Assembly: GCA_900545125.1 (NCBI GenBank)
Contig: UQXS01000072.1
Coordinates: 1 to 10,815 of the forward strand
Length of the DNA: 10,815 nt
From: an uncultured Ruminococcus sp.
GTDB lineage: Bacteria; Bacillota; Clostridia; Oscillospirales; Ruminococcaceae
Reading direction: 5' to 3'
Shown here: piece after piece, positions 1-5,477 of the stretch
How positions within the stretch are numbered: the stretch's first letter is position 1
Layout of the letters: each line of letters opens with the position of its first letter
Notes under the pieces: model-generated
Told to the model about the DNA's origin: nothing
Databases searched by the model: none
The model's input: the letters and a program-made list of their open reading frames with translations, nothing else
Made by a program: the position numbers and the translations under genes

Positions 1-224
1 ACTGCGACGGTAAGATCTATCTCAACGATGCGGTACTCGTTATGCAGGCTATCGGAAATCCGGATGCTTACGGTGTAAACGGTTCCGAGCCTACTCATAT
101 TACCGAAAAGGGTAAGAAAAATGCCGATGTTTCCGAAACCGGCGACGATCTTACAAACAGAGATGCTCTTGCAATTCAGAAATATCTGCTGCATCTTGGA
201 GATCTGCCTGAAAAGACCGAATAA
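1..224 (+). CDS. Dockerin-containing protein, C-terminal fragment (5' end outside window)
   Basis: This is the last 73 codons (in frame from base 3) of a larger secreted protein, cut by the window edge; only its dockerin is visible, so the enzymatic or structural part is unknown. The first calcium loop ends in CDGKIYLND and is followed by the helix AVLVMQAIG. A long spacer (NPDAYGVNGSEPTHIT) leads to a second loop, DVSETGDDLTNRD, which is 13 residues instead of the canonical 12, then the helix ALAIQKYLL. This spacing and the GDDLTN wording are typical of Ruminococcus flavefaciens cellulosomal dockerins as I know them. The dockerin would bind a cohesin on a scaffoldin outside the cell. It ends with a TAA at 222-224. 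No clear terminator follows before the next promoter at 257. It is unrelated in operon terms to the next gene, which has its own promoter. Confidence 0.9.
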   Translation, partial: CDGKIYLNDAVLVMQAIGNPDAYGVNGSEPTHITEKGKKNADVSETGDDLTNRDALAIQKYLLHLGDLPEKTE

Positions 225-256
225 ACTGCCCTAACATGAAAATTTATGGAAAAGCC

Positions 257-285
257 TTGACATTTTTCACAATCTGGTATACAAT
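257..285 (+). promoter_or_regulatory. Sigma-A-type promoter for the small Pro/Thr-rich membrane protein gene
   Basis: A perfect -35 box TTGACA (257-262) is followed by a 17-base spacer and TACAAT (280-285) as -10 box. An alternative TATAAT at 285-290 would need a 22-base spacer and is less likely. The start would fall near 292, giving a leader of about 45 bases before the ATG at 339. Confidence 0.6.
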
Positions 286-303
286 ATAATTGCATACAAT
301 ATA
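279..303 (+). repeat. 10-bp direct repeat ATACAATATA overlapping and following the -10 box
   Basis: ATACAATATA occurs at 279-288 and again, identical, at 294-303, a 15-base period. The first copy covers the -10 box and the second lies in the early leader. It may be an operator for a regulator, but the sequence is A/T-rich and a chance origin cannot be excluded. Confidence 0.4.
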
Positions 304-323
304 CACAGACGAATAAATTTATC

Positions 324-330
324 AGGAGAG
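324..330 (+). promoter_or_regulatory. Ribosome binding site AGGAGAG deciding the start at 339
   Basis: AGGAGAG sits 8 bases before ATG 339. The in-frame GTG at 330 overlaps this site and therefore cannot be the start. Confidence 0.8.
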
Positions 331-338
331 TGTTAAAA

Positions 339-938
339 ATGAGCAAGGTCAGGAATTTTTTTGCCAGCCTTAATAAATCAACAAAAATCACACTTATATC
401 CTGCGGATGCTTCATTGCACTGACCGTGGTGATACTTGGATTTTTTATCATGTTTCCGATTTCTCCGGACGATACCGTTCAGGAAAAATACGGCCGTGAA
501 GCAAAAGCTTCAAAAAGCAGTGAAACCATACAGACAGTAACTACACAGCCAGCGGAAAACGATTCCTATATAGGTTCAAAAGGAACAGCAGTTTCGCCTA
601 AAGTTACTACCACACGTTCAACAAGAAAAAAGAATTTTTCCGTTACCGTAACAACAGGAGACGGATTCTATTCCGGAGGGAGAATCCCTACCGGAGGAAC
701 TCCATATGATCCTGAATATCCGTATCCTACAGAACCGGAAACTGATTATCCCCCTGAACCATGGACTGATCCTATCGTAACCGGAGAACCTGTTACTGAT
801 CCCATTGGAACCGGAGAGCCGGCTACCGATCCACCAGTGACTGACCCCCCGGCTACCGATCCACCAGTGACTGACCCCCCGGCTACTGATCCACCAGTGA
901 CTGAACCGCCGGAAAACGGAGATACGCAAAGCTGGTAA
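339..938 (+). CDS. Single-pass membrane protein with extracellular Pro/Thr-rich repeat tail, function unknown
   Basis: I do not recognise this 199-residue protein. The N-terminus is short and basic (MSKVRNFFASLNKSTK), followed by one hydrophobic helix at about residues 15-39, so the rest should face outside. After it comes a Ser/Thr-rich spacer with charged patches (about 42-110) and then a Pro-rich tail (about 115-197) built from short TDPP, TEP and TGEP units, ending in near-perfect ATDPPVTDPP decapeptides. The composition resembles cell-wall-spanning stalks or linkers; there is no enzymatic domain, no LPxTG sorting signal and no dockerin. A start at ATG 339 is chosen because AGGAGAG lies 8 bases upstream. 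It stands alone, with its own promoter at 257-285 and a terminator at 959-990. The low-complexity tail could be a glycosylated or wall-embedded segment; that is inference. Existence of the gene is well supported; the role is not. Confidence 0.8.
   Translation: MSKVRNFFASLNKSTKITLISCGCFIALTVVILGFFIMFPISPDDTVQEKYGREAKASKSSETIQTVTTQPAENDSYIGSKGTAVSPKVTTTRSTRKKNFSVTVTTGDGFYSGGRIPTGGTPYDPEYPYPTEPETDYPPEPWTDPIVTGEPVTDPIGTGEPATDPPVTDPPATDPPVTDPPATDPPVTEPPENGDTQSW
821..910 (+). repeat. Three tandem 30-bp units coding for ATDPPVTDPP
   Basis: Units run 821-850, 851-880 and 881-910. The first two are identical base for base; the third differs at three positions (one silent C to T, and two changes near its end turning TDPP into TEPP). 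The identity of two units at DNA level suggests recent slippage or recombination, so copy number may vary among strains. Upstream, 768-820 holds diverged TDP/TGEP units of the same style. Confidence 0.95.
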
Positions 939-958
939 AATAATTTATAATTAAAGAA

Positions 959-990
959 GCGGATGGACTTATAATCCATCCGCATTTTTT
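959..990. terminator. Intrinsic terminator between convergent genes
   Basis: GCGGATGGA (959-967) pairs perfectly with TCCATCCGC (975-983) around a 7-base loop, followed by a T-run at 985-990 on the plus strand. It ends the gene at 339-938. It also lies just past the end of coaX, where the minus-strand reading has only a broken T-run (TTCTTTAATT), so it may work both ways but more weakly for coaX. Confidence 0.85.
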
Positions 991-1765
991 ATACCTTGTT
1001 CTTATTTTTCTTGTAAATGAAATTAAGCCCCTTGATAAGTAAATTGTTGTCAAGAATAATATCACGTCTGCAAAGAGGTACTACCAGTTCTGAAAGTCCT
1101 CCTGTGGCTACAACAGTGCATTTATCACCAAGTTCCTCCTCCATGCGCTGAATAATACCGTCAAGGGCGCAGGCATTTGAATAGAGCATTCCGCTTTTCA
1201 TGCAGTCAATAGTATTTGTACCGATAATATGACCGGTATCTTCAAAATTGATCTTCGGCAGCTGTGCTGTACGGGAAATAAGTGCATCGGCAGATACACC
1301 CATACCAGTCATAATAATACCGCCTCTGTAACCCTTGTTTTTATCAACCACGGAAATAGTGGTGGCAGTTCCCATATCAATTATAATGAGGGGAGCTTTG
1401 TACAGATTTATCCCGGCAACGGCATCTGCCACCTGATCGCTTCCAAGCTGCGCCGGATTGTCGATAAGTATATTCAGACCCGTTTTCACTCCCGGACCTG
1501 CCTGCATTATTTCCGTATGGAAAAGCTTTTTTACGGCGCTCTTGACAGTGCTTGTCACTGAAGGAACAACCGAGGACATTACCGCATCATGAACAGCAGA
1601 AGTATCCATTGAGTTCATCTCAAAAAGATTTTTCATAAGTGAAGCGTACTCGGCGGCAGTTGCATTATGATTGGTGGATATCCTCTCAAAAAGCACGACG
1701 TTATCGTTCTCATCAACGCAGCCGAAAACTATATTTGTATTTCCAATATCTACAGCTAAGAGCAT
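989..1765 (-). CDS. coaX: Type III pantothenate kinase
   Basis: The 258-residue product matches the CoaX family in length and motifs. It phosphorylates pantothenate with ATP to 4'-phosphopantothenate, the first committed step of CoA synthesis, in the cytoplasm. Visible are the N-terminal phosphate loop DIGNTN (residues 6-11), the second ASKHA-fold nucleotide motif DMGTATT (130-136), the GMGVSADALISRTAQLP segment (154-170) typical of the family, and a late glycine motif ATGGLSE (220-226). The usual GxDR motif that carries the catalytic Asp and a substrate-binding Arg reads GSDQ (108-111): the Asp is kept, the Arg is Gln. The start is supported by GGGAGGAA (1772-1779) six bases upstream. The gene is divergent from coaBC, which performs the next two steps, so this small locus covers pantothenate to phosphopantetheine. 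Confidence 0.95.
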   Translation of the reverse strand: MLLAVDIGNTNIVFGCVDENDNVVLFERISTNHNATAAEYASLMKNLFEMNSMDTSAVHDAVMSSVVPSVTSTVKSAVKKLFHTEIMQAGPGVKTGLNILIDNPAQLGSDQVADAVAGINLYKAPLIIIDMGTATTISVVDKNKGYRGGIIMTGMGVSADALISRTAQLPKINFEDTGHIIGTNTIDCMKSGMLYSNACALDGIIQRMEEELGDKCTVVATGGLSELVVPLCRRDIILDNNLLIKGLNFIYKKNKNKV

Positions 1766-1796
1766 TGTTTATTCCTCCCAAAATTACATTTTTTTT

Positions 1797-1825
1797 ATTA
1801 TATCATACTTTTTAAAAAAAATCTA
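1797..1825 (-). promoter_or_regulatory. Extended -10 promoter for coaX
   Basis: Read on the minus strand, TATAAT lies at 1802-1797 with an extended TGA at 1805-1803. A weak -35 (TAGATT, 1825-1820) sits 17 bases upstream. Its -35 region abuts the left arm of the dyad at 1824-1852, so both directions could be controlled together. Confidence 0.55.
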
Positions 1826-1852
1826 TACCATTTTCCGGAATTTTGTGGTATA
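1824..1852. promoter_or_regulatory. Dyad between coaX and coaBC, possible shared operator
   Basis: TATACCA (1824-1830) and TGGTATA (1846-1852) form a perfect 7-bp inverted repeat. A self-complementary TTCCGGAA (1833-1840) lies between them, slightly off centre. The right arm overlaps the coaBC -10 box and the left arm touches the coaX -35 region, so a bound protein could affect both genes. No known regulator site is recognised; the operator role is inference. Confidence 0.4.
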
Positions 1853-1854
1853 AT
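1846..1854 (+). promoter_or_regulatory. Extended -10 promoter for coaBC-ldhA
   Basis: TGGTATAAT gives an extended -10 (TG at 1846-1847, TATAAT at 1849-1854). There is no good -35 at the right distance, as is usual for extended -10 promoters. A start near 1861 leaves a leader of about 24 bases before ATG 1885. Confidence 0.6.
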
Positions 1855-1872
1855 AAGTTTACACTCACTTAC

Positions 1873-1878
1873 AGGAGG
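1873..1878 (+). promoter_or_regulatory. Ribosome binding site AGGAGG deciding the coaBC start
   Basis: AGGAGG lies six bases before ATG 1885. The upstream in-frame TTG at 1843 overlaps the promoter -10 region and has no ribosome site. Confidence 0.9.
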
Positions 1879-1884
1879 TTTACC

Positions 1885-3090
1885 ATGCTTAAAGGAAAAA
1901 CTGTTTTACTGGGCGTTTCCGCCTCTATTGCAGCTTACAAAACCTGCAATCTTGCACGTATGCTCACAAAGCTCGGAGCTGATGTATATGTCGCAATGAC
2001 CCCGAATTCCCTCAACTTCGTTCATCCTCTGACATTTGAGACACTTACTCAGCACAAATGCCTTATTGATTCCTTTGACAGAAACTTTGAATACTGCGTT
2101 CAGCACGTTTCTATCGCCAAAAAAGCAGATGTGGTAATGATCGCTCCCGCTACTGCTAACGTTATCGGAAAAATCGCCGGAGGAATCGCTGACGATATGC
2201 TCACTACAACAGTCATGGCTGCAACCTGCAAAAAAATAATTGCTCCCGCCATGAATCACAATATGTATCATAATCCTATAGTTCAGGAAAATATCGAAAA
2301 ACTAAAAGCTCACGGTTATGAGATCGTAGAACCCGTAAAAGGAATGCTTGCCAACCGTGATATCGGCGACGGTAAACTGCCGGATGAGGAAACACTTCTG
2401 GAATACATTATCCGTGAGATCGCTTTTGAAAAAGATCTTGCCGGAAAAAAGATCCTCGTCACTGCCGGCGCAACACGGGAAAGCATTGATCCTGTCCGCT
2501 TTATCACAAATCATTCCAGCGGAAAAATGGGATTTGCTCTTGCCAGAGCTGCTATGCTGCGTGGGGCAGACGTAACTGTTATCGCCGCCCACACCGATGC
2601 TGCCCCCCCTATGTTCGTGAACGTTGTCCCTGTACAGTCTGCGGAAGAAATGTTCTGTGCCGTAAAGGAACACTACAAACAGCAGGACTTCGTTATCAAG
2701 GCTGCCGCTGTTGCAGACTATACTCCGGCTTCGGTATCCGACCGGAAAATCAAGAAATCCGATGATGATATGTCAATACCACTCAGGCGGACGACCGATA
2801 TTCTCAATTATATCGGGCATAATAAAGGAGAACATCAGGTGATCTGCGGCTTTTCAATGGAAACAGACAACGTTATTGAAAATTCACGGAAAAAGCTGGC
2901 TTCCAAAAATGCCGATATGATATGTGCCAATTCCCTTAAAACATCCGGTGCAGGCTTTGGTACGGATACCAACATCATAACAATGATTACTCCCGACGGC
3001 GACCGGGAACTCGATATCATGCCGAAATTTGATGCCGCTAATATAATTCTCACAAGATTAAAGGAAATTCAGGAGGAAAAAATAAAATGA
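1885..3090 (+). CDS. coaBC: Bifunctional phosphopantothenoylcysteine decarboxylase / phosphopantothenate-cysteine ligase
   Basis: The 401-residue protein has the usual two-domain layout. Residues 1 to about 180 are the flavin (FMN) decarboxylase domain, with GVSASIAAYK (10-19), the catalytic His in QHVS (H74) and PAMNHNMY (121-128, N124). Residues about 186-395 are the ligase that joins cysteine to 4'-phosphopantothenate, with TAGATRE (193-199), ITNHSSGKMG (207-216, N209), KAAAVADY (272-279) and the Lys-rich KIKK (288-291). These keep a constant offset of one from the E. coli key residues (H75, N125, N210). Against that register the decarboxylase active-site Cys (E. coli C158, in LACGDxG) is Asn157: the segment reads GMLANRDIG. 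So the ligase looks intact while the decarboxylase lacks its proton-donating thiol. The gene shares the divergent region with coaX and overlaps ldhA by the sequence ATGA. Confidence 0.95.
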   Translation: MLKGKTVLLGVSASIAAYKTCNLARMLTKLGADVYVAMTPNSLNFVHPLTFETLTQHKCLIDSFDRNFEYCVQHVSIAKKADVVMIAPATANVIGKIAGGIADDMLTTTVMAATCKKIIAPAMNHNMYHNPIVQENIEKLKAHGYEIVEPVKGMLANRDIGDGKLPDEETLLEYIIREIAFEKDLAGKKILVTAGATRESIDPVRFITNHSSGKMGFALARAAMLRGADVTVIAAHTDAAPPMFVNVVPVQSAEEMFCAVKEHYKQQDFVIKAAAVADYTPASVSDRKIKKSDDDMSIPLRRTTDILNYIGHNKGEHQVICGFSMETDNVIENSRKKLASKNADMICANSLKTSGAGFGTDTNIITMITPDGDRELDIMPKFDAANIILTRLKEIQEEKIK

Positions 3091-4067
3091 AAGTAGCTTT
3101 CTTTGATACGAAAAATTACGATATCACGTCTTTTGAGCCGTATGGCAAGGAAAACGGCATCTCGTTCAAATTCTATGAGACAAAACTAAACGAAGATACC
3201 GCCGATCTGGCAAAAGGATGTTTTGCCGTCTGCGCTTTCGTCAACGATACCATTAATTCCGCAGTTATCGACAGGCTTTGCGAACTTGGCGTAAAACTTC
3301 TTGCCATGCGCTGCGCCGGATACAATAATGTGGATATAAACTACGCAAAGGGAAAGCTTGATATTGTTCGTGTTCCTGCGTACTCTCCCTATGCCGTTGC
3401 CGAACACGCTATGGCTCTGCTGCTGACATCTATCCGACGTGTACACAAGGCATATATCCGTACAAGAGATTTCAATTTTTCCCTTAACGGTCTGACTGGA
3501 TTCGATCTTCACGGAAAAACTGTGGGCGTTGTCGGCACGGGAAAAATCGGCCGGGTGTTTATTGATATCTGCCGTGGATTCGGAATGAAAGTCATTGCCT
3601 ATGATAAATTTCCGGCTGAAAACAGCGGTATAGACTACGTCGGTATCGACGAGCTTTTCCGCCGCAGCGATGTAATATCTTTCCACTGCCCTCTTACCGA
3701 AGAAACGTATCACATGATAAGCAGCGATACAATAGGAACTCTTAAAAAAGGCGTTGTTATAATCAATACATCACGTGGCGCTCTGATTGATGCAGAAGCT
3801 CTCCTTGAGGGCATCAAGGCACGTCACATAGGCGCTGCCTGTCTTGATGTCTATGAAGAAGAGGGAGATGTTTTCTTCGAGGACTTCTCCGGTCACATTA
3901 TTGCCGATGATGTTCTTGCTCGTCTTATTTCTATGCCAAACGTTATCGTAACATCTCATCAGGCATTCCTCACCGAGGAGGCTCTCAGCAATATCGCCGA
4001 AACCACTGTAAACAACATCATAACCTACTCCAAAGGCAAAAAAAGCGGAAACGAACTTGTTATATAA
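3087..4067 (+). CDS. ldhA: D-lactate dehydrogenase (2-hydroxyacid dehydrogenase, LdhA type)
   Basis: The 326-residue protein should reduce pyruvate to D-lactate with NADH in the cytoplasm, recycling NAD in fermentation. It follows the E. coli LdhA pattern closely: RCAGYNNVD (75-83), VPAYSPYAVAEHA (96-108), the Rossmann glycine motif GTGKIG (150-155), NTSRGALID (227-235), LDVYEEEGDVFFED (253-266) and TSHQAFLTEEAL (289-300). The catalytic Arg, Glu and His are R230, E259 and H291. The family includes other D-2-hydroxyacid dehydrogenases, but the FFED insert and the HQAFLT segment favour lactate. Its ATG overlaps the coaBC stop (ATGA, 3087-3090) and the AGGAGG at 3071-3076 lies within the end of coaBC, so the two genes are translationally coupled in one transcript, ending at the terminator at 4076-4106. 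Confidence 0.92.
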   Translation: MKVAFFDTKNYDITSFEPYGKENGISFKFYETKLNEDTADLAKGCFAVCAFVNDTINSAVIDRLCELGVKLLAMRCAGYNNVDINYAKGKLDIVRVPAYSPYAVAEHAMALLLTSIRRVHKAYIRTRDFNFSLNGLTGFDLHGKTVGVVGTGKIGRVFIDICRGFGMKVIAYDKFPAENSGIDYVGIDELFRRSDVISFHCPLTEETYHMISSDTIGTLKKGVVIINTSRGALIDAEALLEGIKARHIGAACLDVYEEEGDVFFEDFSGHIIADDVLARLISMPNVIVTSHQAFLTEEALSNIAETTVNNIITYSKGKKSGNELVI

Positions 4068-4075
4068 AATCAAAG

Positions 4076-4106
4076 GGGCATCCATTTCGGATGCCCGTAA
4101 TTTTTT
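4076..4106. terminator. Intrinsic terminator between convergent ldhA and GH3 genes
   Basis: GGGCATCC (4076-4083) pairs with GGATGCCC (4089-4096) around a 5-base loop, with a T-run at 4101-4106 on the plus strand. On the minus strand the same stem is followed by TTTGATTTTAT, so it can serve both genes. Confidence 0.85.
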
Positions 4107-4112
4107 CAGAAC

Positions 4113-5405
4113 TTATTCCAGCTGCATTTTCCTGGATTTGAGTATCAGTATCCTGCGGACACTTTCATTTATGCGTTCTTCGCTGATAGTTCCGTTTTTG
4201 ACAGCCTCTTCAAGAGAAGCAACAGCTTCTTTCATATCCACCGGCATCAAAAGTATATCCGCTCCGGCATCAATGATCTTTACTGCAAGTTCACCGGAAC
4301 TGTACATATCCGCAACGGCTCCCATAGCAAGGGAATCCGTCACAACAACGCCGTCGTATCCCAGCTTTCCTCTCAGTTCATCGGTAATTATCGTCTTTGA
4401 AACGGATGCAGGTAGCTGATCTATATTCGTCATGGTGATATGACCGACCATTACCATATCTGCTCCGGCTTCTATACCCTTTTTAAAAGCGAGATATTCG
4501 TTCTGTTCCATTTCTGCTGCCGTCTTTGCCGAAGCTGCCATTCCGTAATGGGAATCCTCAGCCGTATCGCCGTGACCGGGAAAATGTTTAAGCGAACAGT
4601 AAACTCCGCCGTCGGAAAAACCCTTTACAGCCGAAGCAACAAGATCGGCTGTTTCCGCAAAATCATCACTGTAAGCTCTCTGACCTATTACCGTATTTTC
4701 CGGATTTGACCATGTATCGGCAACCGGAGCAAAATCAAGATTAAATCCGACAGCAGAAATATCTTCCGCTATCTTTTTTGCATTGCTGTAAGCCGTATCC
4801 GTTCCCTGTTCCTTGTAAGTATACATAGGTTCAAAGCTGGTCGTTCCGATGGTATCAGCACATCTTGCAACATCTCCGCCCTCTTCGTCGACGGCATAGA
4901 ACAGCGGAATGCAGTCTATATCTTTCTGTATCTGCTTTGCATCGGAAAGCATCTGCTTTGCCTGTTCCATTGATTCAAGATTCGCCGCAAAGTAGATAAG
5001 ACCTCCGACCGGATACTGCTCCAGGCATTCACGGGTAGTATCTCCGGACGCCGTTACGCAGTCATATCCGGTCAGCGATTCAGGCGTAACAATGAGCATC
5101 TGGCAGATTTTTTCATGCAGGCTCATCTGAGATATTATCCTGTCATAAGTATCGCCGTCTGCCGGAGCCGTAATTATTCCGGCATCAGTTGTGTTTTCTG
5201 CCGTTGTGTTTTCAGCGTCTGCGGATGAATTGTCCACGGCACTGATTTTTTTGACCGGATCGGCACCGGAACTTTTTTCGTTATTCTTAATTTCACGCAT
5301 GAAAACAATTCCTGTTCCTGCCACAACGAAAAGAGCGGCAAAACAGACAATAATTATCATTTTGTGAAGCAGACCGCCGTTTGATTTCTGTTTTTCTTTT
5401 TTCAT
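4113..5405 (-). CDS. Membrane-anchored glycoside hydrolase family 3, beta-N-acetylhexosaminidase (NagZ-like)
   Basis: The 430-residue protein begins with a basic stretch and one hydrophobic helix (about 16-36), then an acidic Ser/Thr/Asp-rich linker (about 40-84), and a single GH3 catalytic barrel (about 85-428). The barrel shows YAVDEEGGDVAR (170-181), NLDFAPVAD (222-230), the NagZ-type KHFPGHGDTAEDSHYG (273-288), whose Asp284-Ser-His286 supplies the general acid/base, and the nucleophile Asp357 in VVTDSLAMG. These mark the beta-N-acetylglucosaminidase branch that cuts GlcNAc from muropeptides or related glycans. It lacks the C-terminal domain of beta-glucosidase-type GH3 proteins. The anchor places it outside the cell, unlike cytoplasmic NagZ of Gram-negatives. 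AAGGAG (5414-5419) lies 8 bases before the ATG. It follows the VWA/lectin gene by 72 bases on the same strand, probably in one transcript. Confidence 0.9.
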   Translation of the reverse strand: MKKEKQKSNGGLLHKMIIIVCFAALFVVAGTGIVFMREIKNNEKSSGADPVKKISAVDNSSADAENTTAENTTDAGIITAPADGDTYDRIISQMSLHEKICQMLIVTPESLTGYDCVTASGDTTRECLEQYPVGGLIYFAANLESMEQAKQMLSDAKQIQKDIDCIPLFYAVDEEGGDVARCADTIGTTSFEPMYTYKEQGTDTAYSNAKKIAEDISAVGFNLDFAPVADTWSNPENTVIGQRAYSDDFAETADLVASAVKGFSDGGVYCSLKHFPGHGDTAEDSHYGMAASAKTAAEMEQNEYLAFKKGIEAGADMVMVGHITMTNIDQLPASVSKTIITDELRGKLGYDGVVVTDSLAMGAVADMYSSGELAVKIIDAGADILLMPVDMKEAVASLEEAVKNGTISEERINESVRRILILKSRKMQLE

Positions 5406-5427
5406 TCTGTTATCTCCTTCTGCAAGC

Positions 5428-5452
5428 GGAGACAGGATATTTTCCTGTCCCC
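5428..5452 (-). promoter_or_regulatory. Hairpin between the VWA/lectin gene and the GH3 gene, no T-run
   Basis: On the minus strand GGGGACAGGA and TCCTGTCTCC form a 10-bp stem with one G-U pair around a 5-base loop. On the plus strand the same position would be an A-C mismatch, so the pairing favours a minus-strand RNA. No T-run follows; the GH3 ribosome site starts 8 bases later. It may stabilise or process the message, or act as a weak attenuator, rather than terminate. Confidence 0.5.
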
Positions 5453-5477
5453 GTTATTGTATATTATGCTCTGGTTT

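Noticed and set aside
42..44. ATG at 42 as the start of a small gene
   Set aside because: The frame is open to the window edge and the residues before this Met complete the first dockerin calcium loop.
384..413. Possible lipoprotein signal (LISC) in the protein at 339-938
   Set aside because: The hydrophobic stretch lies mostly after the Cys rather than before it, so a membrane helix fits better.
821..910. Regular 30-bp repeats as a possible CRISPR array
   Set aside because: The units are directly abutting with no spacers and lie in frame within a coding Pro/Thr-rich tail.
746..985. Minus-strand ORF coding for repeated SGGSVTGG-type units
   Set aside because: It is the reverse reading of the tandem-repeat tail, runs through the terminator, and has no convincing start signals.
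1229..1561. Plus-strand ORF of 110 codons
   Set aside because: It lies wholly antisense within coaX, which has clear family motifs and a ribosome site.
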